DNA of 52,547 nt, from contig DKNB01000059.1 in the NCBI GenBank assembly GCA_002470125.1, positions 1 to 52,547 of the forward strand, given 5' to 3'. A model generated the notes under the pieces. It searched no databases. It saw only the letters and a list, made by a program, of their open reading frames with translations, and had not been told where the DNA came from. A program made the translations under genes and the position numbers. Positions 43,023 to 50,750 of the stretch are shown in pieces; the first letter of the stretch is position 1, and the number at the start of each line of letters is the position of its first letter. The DNA is from Gallionellales bacterium UBA7399 (GTDB lineage Bacteria; Pseudomonadota; Gammaproteobacteria; Burkholderiales; Gallionellaceae).

Positions 43023-44246
43023 TTATGGCTTTGGCGCAAGACCGTTCTCTGCGTCTTTGGGCAGCAAAACCCATAGGCGCCCCTGCTGTTTCATTTTGCC
43101 CGCCTGCGCCCCAGCGGATTCGCCAAATCCCCAGAACACGTCTGCGCGCACCGCCCCCTTGATGGCGCCACCAGTGTCTTGCGCTAACATCAGGCGATCG
43201 AGGGGCACGTTGTTGTTTGGATAGGTTGTGGCGAGAAATACTGGTGCACCCAGTGGGATGGTGCGCGGATCGACGGCAATACTGTACTCGCTAGTGAGTG
43301 GCACGCCAAGGGCACCCAAGGGTGCCGAAAGTGTGTCGGGTAGCTCACGCAAGAACACGTAGCTTGGGTTTTGATTTAGCAGGGAACTCGTTTGATCCAC
43401 ATGCTTTTCTGCCCACCGCTTAATGCCTTGCATGGAGGCTTCTTCAAGCTTAAGCTCGCCCATCTCAACCAGTTTTTTACCAATAGATATGTAGGGGTGG
43501 CCATTTTGATCGGCATACCCAACCTTTATTTGCTTGCCATTGGGCAGCTCAATGCGCCCAGACCCCTGCACCTGCAAGAAAAACAATTCAATCGGATTTT
43601 CTACCCAAAACAGTTCGCCCCCCGTTGCTGCCCCAGCCCCAGCCTCAATCTCTGCACGACTATAGTAGGGCACGATACGCTTACCTTGCATGCGACCGCG
43701 TAACCGAAGCTCCTTGAGCTGTGGGTAAGTTTCGCTGAGGTCTATTGTGAGCAGGTCATTCGGTGCCGCATAAACAGGATACTTAAACTGCGATGTTTTA
43801 AGGCGGCTGCCTTTGAGTAATGGCTCATAGTAGCCGGTGATCATCCCACGCTCGCTGCCGTCTGTATTTAACACCTGATATGGGGTAAACCACCTCTCAT
43901 AAAATGCGTGCAGTGCGGCATTGTCTTGGGTGTTTAATGTCTCAGCCTTGGCGCATGTGTTTTGCCAGAGTGGTCGGCTCTTTAGTACCCGACAGCTTTG
44001 CAAAAATGCAAGCTGGGACTGCCCAAGGTCGGTGACCCCCCAATGGGGTAGGGTCTCCCACTTGCTTGCAACAAGCTGCGGAGTTGGCAATGCAGCTACG
44101 GGCTCCTGAGTCACCTTGGGAAGGCTTGTGGCCGGCCGAGGGAGCGGGGCGGTGGATGGCTTTGGTAGGGTAGAGCAGGCGGCAAGCAATAGGCTCAGTA
44201 ATAAGGTCAACCACTGTTTTTTTGACTGTGTGCCGTGATTTGTCAT
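43023..44246 (-). CDS. mltA: Membrane-bound lytic transglycosylase A
   Basis: MltA, 407 residues, a lipoprotein that cleaves peptidoglycan to 1,6-anhydro-MurNAc products. The lipobox LLLAAC puts the lipidated Cys at residue 24, followed by a Pro-rich linker. The MltA domain has YERWFTPYQVLNTDGSERGM, ITGYYEPLLKGSR, ELFWVENPIELFFLQVQGSG, and the 3D domain with LMLAQDTGGAIKGAVRADVF, including the catalytic Asp. Its products feed the recycling that AmgK and MurU complete. A short inverted repeat (43009-43025) overlaps its stop codon. Confidence 0.95.
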   Translation of the reverse strand: MTNHGTQSKKQWLTLLLSLLLAACSTLPKPSTAPLPRPATSLPKVTQEPVAALPTPQLVASKWETLPHWGVTDLGQSQLAFLQSCRVLKSRPLWQNTCAKAETLNTQDNAALHAFYERWFTPYQVLNTDGSERGMITGYYEPLLKGSRLKTSQFKYPVYAAPNDLLTIDLSETYPQLKELRLRGRMQGKRIVPYYSRAEIEAGAGAATGGELFWVENPIELFFLQVQGSGRIELPNGKQIKVGYADQNGHPYISIGKKLVEMGELKLEEASMQGIKRWAEKHVDQTSSLLNQNPSYVFLRELPDTLSAPLGALGVPLTSEYSIAVDPRTIPLGAPVFLATTYPNNNVPLDRLMLAQDTGGAIKGAVRADVFWGFGESAGAQAGKMKQQGRLWVLLPKDAENGLAPKP

Positions 44247-44343
44247 GTGTGGCTACCCTTGTTAAATTTTAGACTGTCGTGTTGTGGGCGCACTTTCCGA
44301 TGTAACCGGAGAGATACCTGGCCCAGTATTATGAATGAGGCAC

Positions 44344-45225
44344 CTATGGTAAGGATGCCGGCAGGTGGAACAGCTGATCGAGCGCAATCCCCAAAAATAC
44401 TGTAGCGCCAAACCAGGTGTTGTGTATAAAAGCCTTGAAACAGGCCTCGCGTTGACGCCCTCTAATTAGAGTGTAGTGATAAGTGGCGATGCTTGCCGCG
44501 CAACATAGGGCGACATAGTAAACGAAGCCGAACCCCAAGCTCCAACCGATTGCGAAGAGCGTAATCAGAGTCATGGCATAGCAGGCCATTATCGCGGCCA
44601 CGTCATACCTTCCAAAAAATAGTGCTGAGGAGTGGATGCCTATGCGCACATCGTCATCTCGATCCACCATCGCGTATGCGGTGTCATAGGCAATCGCCCA
44701 AAATATGTTGGCAAACAACAGCCACCAGGCCACAGCGGGAACACTCTCGAGTTGTGCCGCAAATGTCATTGGAATACCAAACCCGAATGCGATGCCAAGG
44801 TAGGCCTGCGGGATGGCTAAGTAACGCTTGGTGTAGGGGTAGCTCACGGCAAGTAACAGCGCGGGAACAGATAGCAGTACCGTCAATCTATTGAGCGATA
44901 GAGCCAACATAAAGGCGAGTACAAACAGGCTGGACGCTAACCACAGCGCCTCTCTTGGTGCCACCTCACCGCTGGTGAGGGGGCGATCTCTGGTGCGCTT
45001 GACCTGTCTATCAAAGTCGCGATCGGCATAATCGTTGACGACACAGCCTGCAGAGCGCATTAGTACGGTACCAAGTAAAAAAATAAAGACAATATGGTAG
45101 GGTGGGTGACCGCTCCCAGCGATCCAGGTCCCCCAGAGAGTGGGCCACAATAGCAGCAGGATGCCGATGGGACGATCGAGCCTTGTTAGGCGGATATAGA
45201 CATGAATGCGCTCGCTTAGATTCAT
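44344..45225 (-). CDS. ubiA: 4-hydroxybenzoate polyprenyltransferase
   Basis: UbiA, 293 residues, an integral membrane prenyltransferase attaching the polyprenyl tail to 4-hydroxybenzoate. The two Asp-rich magnesium/diphosphate motifs are NDYADRDFDRQVKRTRDRPL near residue 64 and DTAYAMVDRDDDVRIGIHS near 180. About eight hydrophobic helices are visible, for example PIGILLLLWPTLWGTWI and LASSLFVLAFMLALSLN. It overlaps ubiC by four bases. Last gene of ridA-recG-ubiC-ubiA. Confidence 0.96.
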   Translation of the reverse strand: MNLSERIHVYIRLTRLDRPIGILLLLWPTLWGTWIAGSGHPPYHIVFIFLLGTVLMRSAGCVVNDYADRDFDRQVKRTRDRPLTSGEVAPREALWLASSLFVLAFMLALSLNRLTVLLSVPALLLAVSYPYTKRYLAIPQAYLGIAFGFGIPMTFAAQLESVPAVAWWLLFANIFWAIAYDTAYAMVDRDDDVRIGIHSSALFFGRYDVAAIMACYAMTLITLFAIGWSLGFGFVYYVALCCAASIATYHYTLIRGRQREACFKAFIHNTWFGATVFLGIALDQLFHLPASLP

Positions 45226-45839
45226 CGCTGTAGTGTAAGGATGTCAGGTAGAAATATCTCTGTTACCAGCAGGGGGGCATTACGTAAAAAAAACAGGGAG
45301 CGCCGCGCCCACAGCCTCTCTGGGCGTGTATTGAGCACAATGGCGGCTCGCCTATGTAGTGGGTGACTGGGTCTGAGTGTGCAGAAGTGTGGCGCCGAGC
45401 GCCTTACCAGTGGATGGGAAAATAGCAGTGTGCCTAGGGAGCGATTCCCGAGCCTGCGAAGCGCGTGCCATGCGCCACTTAAGTGCAGTGGCGCAACCAC
45501 GCTGTGTGCGTACACAACGGGCTTGTCATCAGCATACAGGAGCACCTCGCGTGTATATATTTTTTGCTGGCTGGGCAGCCCAAGTAGTGCCGTCTCGTCA
45601 TGTGTGGCGATCGCCAGGTGACTGCGTATGTTACGCACACTGAAGCTACCACAGCGTTGTTGAATGCGTAGTGTGAGCGATTCGCCAGTCCGAAGCCATG
45701 GCGCGTAGCTATTATCTGCTGTGGGCGTGCGTGCGTGCCAAGACCCCATTTTCTGAGATGCTGTGCTCACGCTCCTGATGCTCACCCTCCGGCCAATCAG
45801 AGATGGACGCGCGGCGTGTATTAGCTCAGTATCAGGCAT
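45222..45839 (-). CDS. ubiC: Chorismate pyruvate-lyase
   Basis: UbiC, 205 residues, splits chorismate to 4-hydroxybenzoate and pyruvate, the entry to ubiquinone synthesis. The family is variable, but YTREVLLYADDKPVVYAHSV, SLGTLLFSHPLVRRS and the C-terminal LWARRSLFFLRNAPLLVTEI fit UbiC, as does its place before ubiA. It overlaps the recG end by 8 bases and ubiA by 4. The middle of the protein is rich in His and Arg. Confidence 0.88.
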   Translation of the reverse strand: MPDTELIHAARPSLIGRRVSIRSVSTASQKMGSWHARTPTADNSYAPWLRTGESLTLRIQQRCGSFSVRNIRSHLAIATHDETALLGLPSQQKIYTREVLLYADDKPVVYAHSVVAPLHLSGAWHALRRLGNRSLGTLLFSHPLVRRSAPHFCTLRPSHPLHRRAAIVLNTRPERLWARRSLFFLRNAPLLVTEIFLPDILTLQR

Positions 45840-47856
45840 GCAAATAATCCTGTTTTTGCGCTATCCAGCGCTCTAGGTGTGCATGAGCCTCTTGCTGAAA
45901 ATTTGACAGCATTTCATCAGCGATAGCGTGTGCACGGTCAAGCAGGTCAACGTCTTCATTGAGATTGGCAAAGCGCAAGATGGGGGTGCCACTTTGGCGT
46001 GCGCCCAATAGTTCACCCGGGCCACGCAGATTAAAGTCTTGTTGGGCGATCTCAAAGCCGTCGGTATTTTCGTAGATTATTTTTAGGCGCGCACGTGCCA
46101 AGCTTGAAAGGGGTTCCTGGAATAATAGTATGCACAGGCTTTTTGCTGTTCCGCGTCCAACGCGCCCACGTAATTGATGTAGTTGAGCCAGTCCCATCCG
46201 TTCGGCATGCTCAATGACCATCATCCCGGCATTTGGTATGTCTACGCCGACCTCGACCACCGTGGTTGCCACCAAAAGATGAGTCTCGCCCACCTTGAAT
46301 GCAGCCATGGCCTGCGCCTTGTCGGCATTGCCTAGCTTGCCGTGCACCAATCCGATGCACAGGTCGGGCAGCGCCTGCGTCAGCCTTTGGTGGGTTTCAA
46401 GCACCGTCTGTAATTCCAGTGTATCGGATTCGTCAATCAGGGGACATACCCAGTAAGCCTGCTGACCTGCAAGGCATGCATGGCGGACTCGCGCGATCAC
46501 CTCTTCACGCCGAGAGTCGCTGATGAGCTTGGTAATAATGGGCGTGCGCCCCGGAGGTAACTCATTAATCACGGATACATCAAGATCAGCATAGTGACCC
46601 ATCGCTAGGGTGCGCGGGATCGGTGTGGCGCTTAGCATTAGCTGGTGCGGATCATCTCCTTTGTTACGCAAGGTCAGGCGCTGCTGTACGCCGAATTTGT
46701 GTTGCTCGTCTACGATCACCAATCCAAGCTTTGAGAAGATAACCTGATCTTGAAATAGTGCATGCGTTCCGATAATAAGCTGCGCCTCTCCTTGTGCGAT
46801 CTGTTCTATAGCTAGTCTTTTACTGTTTTTATTTAGGCTACCAGAGAGCCATGTCGGACTAATGTTGAGCGGCTCTAGCCAGTCATGTAGTTTGCGGTAG
46901 TGCTGTTCGGCGAGTATCTCCGTTGGTGACATGAGCGCGACCTGGTAGCCATTCTCTATCGCCTGCAAGGCGGCCAATAGTGCAACTATTGTTTTACCGC
47001 TACCAACGTCTCCCTGCAAGAGACGGTGCATTGGATGCGCTTGCTGAAGATCTCGACCAATTTCTAGCGAGGTCTTTTGTTGCGCGGCCGTGAGACTAAA
47101 GGGCAGCGCTTCTAATAGTTGCCGTGTGAGGTGATTGTGCACCGGCAGGGGTGGGGCAGTTCGATTTTTTCGTCTGTGGTAGTGCGTTCTCATGGACAGC
47201 TGCTGGGCTAGCAGCTCATCAAACTTTATGCGTAACCAAGCGGGATGAGTTCGCTGAAGCAAGGTGGCCAAGTCAGTTTGAGGTGAGGGGTTGTGCAGCA
47301 ATCGTATGCTATCTGCGAAGCCAGAAAGCTTCAGGCGTTCGAGTAAAGCCACCGGCAGTGTTTCTGGCATCGTTAGCTCGCATAAGGCGGCCTGGATGTG
47401 TTTCCTTAGTGCGACCTGAGATAGACCAGCGGTCGTTGGATAAACGGGCGTGAATGCCTCTTTTAGTGGCGCGTCATCACGAGTGATGTGACATCTTGGA
47501 TGTACCATCTCTGCACCTAGGTGGCTGATGCGTACCTCGCCCATGGCGCGAATTTTTTTGCCCACCTCGAGTTGCTTCTGCTGGCTCGGATAAAAATTTA
47601 TAAATCGCAGTGTCAGCACGCCGCTACTGTCTTTTAGGTGGCAGACAAGATGACGGCGTGGGCGAAACACAATTTCGCTGTGGGTGATCTCCCCCTCTAC
47701 CTGCGCGCAATCTCCATGCGAGAGTGTAGAAATTTTTGTTATTTTTGTTTCGTCCTCGTAGCGTAATGGCAAGTGCAAAACCAAATCGAATCGATTAAAA
47801 ATACCAATTCTTGCAAGTTTCGTCGACGTTATTTTTGAGGTGCTGGTGGGGGGCAT
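45832..47856 (-). CDS. recG: ATP-dependent DNA helicase RecG
   Basis: RecG, 674 residues from the ATG at 47856, a superfamily-2 helicase that regresses stalled forks and migrates branched DNA. The N-terminal wedge/OB domain (VLHLPLRYEDETKI, VEGEITHSEIVFRPRRHLVC) precedes the helicase: Walker A LLQGDVGSGKTIVALLAAL, DEQH box VIVDEQHKFGVQQRL, SATPIPRTLAMGHYAD, and motifs V-VI VATTVVEVGVDIP and LAQLHQLRGRVGRG. The usual GVG-type hairpin near the N-terminus is diverged (ITSTKLARIGI). The frame runs on upstream into ridA, but those residues are not RecG-like. Confidence 0.95.
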   Translation of the reverse strand: MPPTSTSKITSTKLARIGIFNRFDLVLHLPLRYEDETKITKISTLSHGDCAQVEGEITHSEIVFRPRRHLVCHLKDSSGVLTLRFINFYPSQQKQLEVGKKIRAMGEVRISHLGAEMVHPRCHITRDDAPLKEAFTPVYPTTAGLSQVALRKHIQAALCELTMPETLPVALLERLKLSGFADSIRLLHNPSPQTDLATLLQRTHPAWLRIKFDELLAQQLSMRTHYHRRKNRTAPPLPVHNHLTRQLLEALPFSLTAAQQKTSLEIGRDLQQAHPMHRLLQGDVGSGKTIVALLAALQAIENGYQVALMSPTEILAEQHYRKLHDWLEPLNISPTWLSGSLNKNSKRLAIEQIAQGEAQLIIGTHALFQDQVIFSKLGLVIVDEQHKFGVQQRLTLRNKGDDPHQLMLSATPIPRTLAMGHYADLDVSVINELPPGRTPIITKLISDSRREEVIARVRHACLAGQQAYWVCPLIDESDTLELQTVLETHQRLTQALPDLCIGLVHGKLGNADKAQAMAAFKVGETHLLVATTVVEVGVDIPNAGMMVIEHAERMGLAQLHQLRGRVGRGTAKSLCILLFQEPLSSLARARLKIIYENTDGFEIAQQDFNLRGPGELLGARQSGTPILRFANLNEDVDLLDRAHAIADEMLSNFQQEAHAHLERWIAQKQDYLHA

Positions 47857-47887
47857 TTTGAGGCAGCGAAAATCAAGGTAAATTAAG

Positions 47888-48274
47888 TTAGTCCTGTGTG
47901 TGCAGTATGCCATCCATTTCAACTAATGCACCACGTGGTAGTGCTGCTACGCCGACTACGGCACGTGCCGGGTAGGGCGGATGGAAGTGGGTGGCCATTA
48001 TCTCATTTACTTTGGTGAAATCATGCATGTCTGTGAGGTATATGTTGAGCTTTACTAAGTCTTCGAGACTGCTACCAGCAGCATTGGCTACCGCACGGAG
48101 ATTTTCGAATACGCGCTGAATCTGTGCCTCTATGCCGTCTGCCATATCCATGGTGCTGGGATCTAGTCCAATCTGACCAGAAAGGTATATCGTGTTACCC
48201 ACAACAATGGCTTGAGAGTAGATTCCAATGGCGGCTGGGGCATGAGAGGTTTGAATAACTTTTTTAGTGGGCAT
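47888..48274 (-). CDS. ridA: RidA family reactive-intermediate deaminase
   Basis: RidA (YjgF/UK114), 128 residues, hydrolyses toxic 2-aminoacrylate and related enamines made by PLP enzymes such as IlvA (present at 4.8 kb). The substrate-binding Arg is in PPYPARAVVGVAALPRGALV; GIYSQAIVVGNTIYLSGQIG and LVKLNIYLTDMHDFTKVNEI are family hallmarks. AGGAG lies seven bases before the ATG. A perfect 14-bp palindrome lies 18 bases upstream. First gene of the recG unit; spoT, its usual upstream neighbour in betaproteobacteria, is absent. Confidence 0.95.
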   Translation of the reverse strand: MPTKKVIQTSHAPAAIGIYSQAIVVGNTIYLSGQIGLDPSTMDMADGIEAQIQRVFENLRAVANAAGSSLEDLVKLNIYLTDMHDFTKVNEIMATHFHPPYPARAVVGVAALPRGALVEMDGILHTQD

Positions 48275-48291
48275 TGCGAGCTCCTGTGTTC

Positions 48292-48305
48292 TTGAATTAA
48301 TTCAA
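48292..48305. promoter_or_regulatory. Perfect 14-bp palindrome upstream of ridA
   Basis: TTGAATTAATTCAA is fully self-complementary and lies 18 bases before the ridA ATG, just outside the ribosome-binding site. The position fits an operator for the ridA-recG-ubiC-ubiA unit. No known regulator consensus can be assigned from sequence alone. Confidence 0.4.
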
Positions 48306-48621
48306 TCGGGTGAAAGTATAGTGTGAGACTTGTTGAGCCTTGGTAAGGAGGGCATTCTGTACAATGCGGTATCCGTTTGCATCTGGCCTTGGTGTCATAC
48401 TTAAGCCACATTGAAGGTGGTAGTACGGCTGCATTAAATTTAACCTAGGCCTTGGGGTGGATACTACGCAGGGTGCGAAAGTAATGCAACGATAGGTGGT
48501 CATGCATGTTGAATTTAACTGATGGGCGGGCGCATAAGATGCGCGAATCGTTTACGGGGGGTGAGTGTATATTGACGACTTAGGCTTAAGCAGTTTTTTT
48601 GAGGTGTGCTCATGTAGTAAT

Positions 48622-48650
48622 AAGACACTACAGCAATCTGTCATTATAAA
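48622..48650 (+). promoter_or_regulatory. Candidate tsaD promoter
   Basis: AAGACA (48622-48627, four of six matches to the -35 consensus), a 17-base spacer and TATAAA (48645-48650). The predicted start near 48657 leaves only about five bases before the tsaD ATG, which has no Shine-Dalgarno sequence, suggesting a leaderless mRNA. Confidence 0.45.
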
Positions 48651-48661
48651 TAGCGGTCACA

Positions 48662-49684
48662 ATGAAACTTATTTTAGGCATTGAAAGCTCCTGTGATGAA
48701 ACTGGAGTTGCGATATATCACGTTGAGCGTGGTCTTTTGGCTCATGCGCTACATACTCAGGTAGCCATGCACAATGAGTACGGTGGCGTGGTGCCAGAGC
48801 TGGCCTCACGTGACCACATTCGTCGCGTACTTCCTTTGGTATGCGAGGTGATAACCAAGGCTGACTGCAATTTGCGTGATTTAGATGTTATCGCATATAC
48901 CCAAGGCCCTGGCTTATCTGGTGCATTGCTGGTGGGTGCAGGCACCGCCTGTTCATTGGCGTATGCACTAAATATCCCTGCCATGGGTATTCATCACCTA
49001 GAAGGACACCTGCTATCACCATTGCTGGCCGACCCCGCATTGAGATTCCCGTTTGTTGCGTTACTGGTGTCTGGTGGACATACTCAGCTTATGCGTGTGG
49101 ATGATGTTGGCCAGTATGTTCTATTAGGAGAGACGCTTGATGATGCGGCCGGAGAGGCCTTCGATAAAAGTGCCAAACTTCTTGGTCTACCCTACCCCGG
49201 TGGCCAGGAGTTATCCAGGCTGGCCAATTCTGGCCGATCTGGACACTTTAACTTGCCGCGCCCGATGCAACACAGTGGCGACCTAAATTTTAGTTTTAGT
49301 GGGCTCAAGACTGCCGTGCTTACTTTGACTCGTCAACACATGCTGGATGAGCAAACTCGTGCCGATATTGCGCATGCAACACAAGAGGCAATCGTGGGGG
49401 TGCTGGTCACAAAATCATTGGCCGCGCTAAAGAAGACGGGCCTCAATCAAATTGTGGTTGCTGGCGGGGTTGGTGCGAATCAGCGCCTTCGTGCGCAACT
49501 GAACGAAGCGGCAAAGGCATATAACTTCCGCGTATCCTACCCCGAGCTTGAGTTTTGTACTGACAATGGCGCAATGATCGCTTTTGCAGCTGCGCTGCGT
49601 CTACAGAAACAGGAAGCGAAAGGCGATTACAACTTTAGCGTTAGACCACGCTGGGATCTGGAAAAAATAAATTACTCTGATTGA
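48662..49684 (+). CDS. tsaD: tRNA threonylcarbamoyladenosine transferase TsaD
   Basis: TsaD (Gcp/YgjD), 340 residues, with TsaB and TsaE transfers threonylcarbamoyl to A37 of ANN-reading tRNAs. It is an ASKHA-fold protein: LGIESSCDETGVAIY at the start, the metal-binding GIHHLEGHLLSP, LVSGGHTQLM, DDAAGEAFDKSAKLLGLPYP and VVAGGVGANQRLRAQL. Nothing resembling a Shine-Dalgarno sequence precedes it. In many relatives it lies beside rpsU; here ridA is the divergent neighbour. It converges with plsY with a 13-base overlap of the coding ends. Confidence 0.97.
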   Translation: MKLILGIESSCDETGVAIYHVERGLLAHALHTQVAMHNEYGGVVPELASRDHIRRVLPLVCEVITKADCNLRDLDVIAYTQGPGLSGALLVGAGTACSLAYALNIPAMGIHHLEGHLLSPLLADPALRFPFVALLVSGGHTQLMRVDDVGQYVLLGETLDDAAGEAFDKSAKLLGLPYPGGQELSRLANSGRSGHFNLPRPMQHSGDLNFSFSGLKTAVLTLTRQHMLDEQTRADIAHATQEAIVGVLVTKSLAALKKTGLNQIVVAGGVGANQRLRAQLNEAAKAYNFRVSYPELEFCTDNGAMIAFAAALRLQKQEAKGDYNFSVRPRWDLEKINYSD

Positions 49685-50286
49685 CCTGGAATTTTTTGCA
49701 TAAGGCGAGCTTCCTTACCCGCCATTATGTTTCGAATGTTGCTCTTGTGGCGCCAAATTAACAGCAATGACATGCCCACCAGCATTGGTAGATACTCAGA
49801 TGGCATGGCCAGCCCAATGGCATAGATGGGTGCGCTTAATGCCGCTAGCAATGCTGCCAATGAAGAGAGGCGAGAAATAAGTGCAACCAGCACCCAGGTC
49901 ATCAAGGCCGCCAAGCCCAACCATATATTAAGCGCCATTAATATTCCTAGGGCGGTAGCCACACCCTTACCCCCCCTGAAGTGCATAAAAATAGGAAAAA
50001 GATGACCAATAAATACTGCGAATGCTACTGCCGCAATGAGTAATGGATTGCTGCCTGTGAGCGCAAGGTTCTGTGCTAACCACACCGCCACCCAGCCTTT
50101 CGCTGCGTCCCCTGTTAGGGTTAGTAGCGCAGCCCATTTGTTGCCACTACGTAGTACGTTTGTTGCACCCGGGTTTTGCGAGCCATAAGTTCGTGGATCT
50201 GGTAGTGCAAATAATTTGCTTGTCACCAGTGCAAAAGATATTGATCCTATAAGATAAGCGCACAGTACAAAAAATAAACTCATCAT
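49672..50286 (-). CDS. plsY: Acyl-phosphate glycerol-3-phosphate acyltransferase
   Basis: PlsY, 204 residues, a polytopic inner-membrane enzyme that makes lysophosphatidic acid from acyl phosphate and glycerol 3-phosphate. Three conserved cytoplasmic motifs are seen: the SQNPGATNVLRSGNKWAALL region near 36, FRGGKGVATALGIL near 100 (acyl-phosphate loop) and LIWRHKSNIRNIMAGKEARL near the C-terminus. Several hydrophobic helices lie between. Two adjacent ATG codons (50286 and 50283) could start it. Divergent from folB with 86 bases between. Confidence 0.96.
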   Translation of the reverse strand: MMSLFFVLCAYLIGSISFALVTSKLFALPDPRTYGSQNPGATNVLRSGNKWAALLTLTGDAAKGWVAVWLAQNLALTGSNPLLIAAVAFAVFIGHLFPIFMHFRGGKGVATALGILMALNIWLGLAALMTWVLVALISRLSSLAALLAALSAPIYAIGLAMPSEYLPMLVGMSLLLIWRHKSNIRNIMAGKEARLMQKIPGQSE

Positions 50287-50372
50287 TCCGGATACCTTAA
50301 AAAGATGCTAGTGGTAAACTTCTTTTAAATTGGCCAAGGTAGGCAAGTGGTAACTTATTAAATTATACCCCC

Positions 50373-50729
50373 ATGGATATTATATTTGTACGTGAGCTTA
50401 GAGTTGAGACATTCATTGGTGTGTACGAGTGGGAGAAGAGAATTCCACAAACGATACAACTGGATATGGAGATTGCTTTGCCAGATACCGCCGCCTGTCA
50501 AAGTGACGATATACGGGATACACTGGATTACGCTGATGTCGTGCGCCACATTCAGGGCTCACTAAGTGAGCAGAGATTTAATTTGCTGGAAGTCTTGGCT
50601 GAGCATGTGGCGCAGATCCTGATCGCTCGCTTTAATGTGCCGTGGGTAAAGATTAGTGTCGCCAAGCTGAGTGCCATTCGCGACAACCGAATGGTGGGTG
50701 TCAGCATTGAGCGTGGACGGATAAAGTGA
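50373..50729 (+). CDS. folB: Dihydroneopterin aldolase
   Basis: FolB, 118 residues, converts 7,8-dihydroneopterin to 6-hydroxymethyl-dihydropterin and glycolaldehyde in folate synthesis. IFVRELRVETFIGVYEWEKR at the N-terminus carries the active-site Tyr and Glu region; DTLDYADVVRHIQG and FNLLEVLAEHVAQIL follow, with the conserved catalytic Lys in ISVAKLSAIRDN. plsY-folB divergence is common in proteobacteria. It converges on tyrS with 21 bases between. Confidence 0.95.
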   Translation: MDIIFVRELRVETFIGVYEWEKRIPQTIQLDMEIALPDTAACQSDDIRDTLDYADVVRHIQGSLSEQRFNLLEVLAEHVAQILIARFNVPWVKISVAKLSAIRDNRMVGVSIERGRIK

Positions 50730-50750
50730 GTTGGTGGGTGGTTGTGTGAC

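Larger units (their letters stand above)
48275..48661. other. Gap between ridA and tsaD
   Basis: This 387-base divergent intergenic stretch has no convincing protein gene. It holds the palindrome at 48292-48305, a small hairpin GCGCAT-AAG-ATGCGC (48530-48544), a weak stem followed by seven T's (48578-48600) that could end a small plus-strand transcript, and a tsaD promoter. Two tiny frames (48363-48413; 48506-48583) have no support. Confidence 0.5.
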
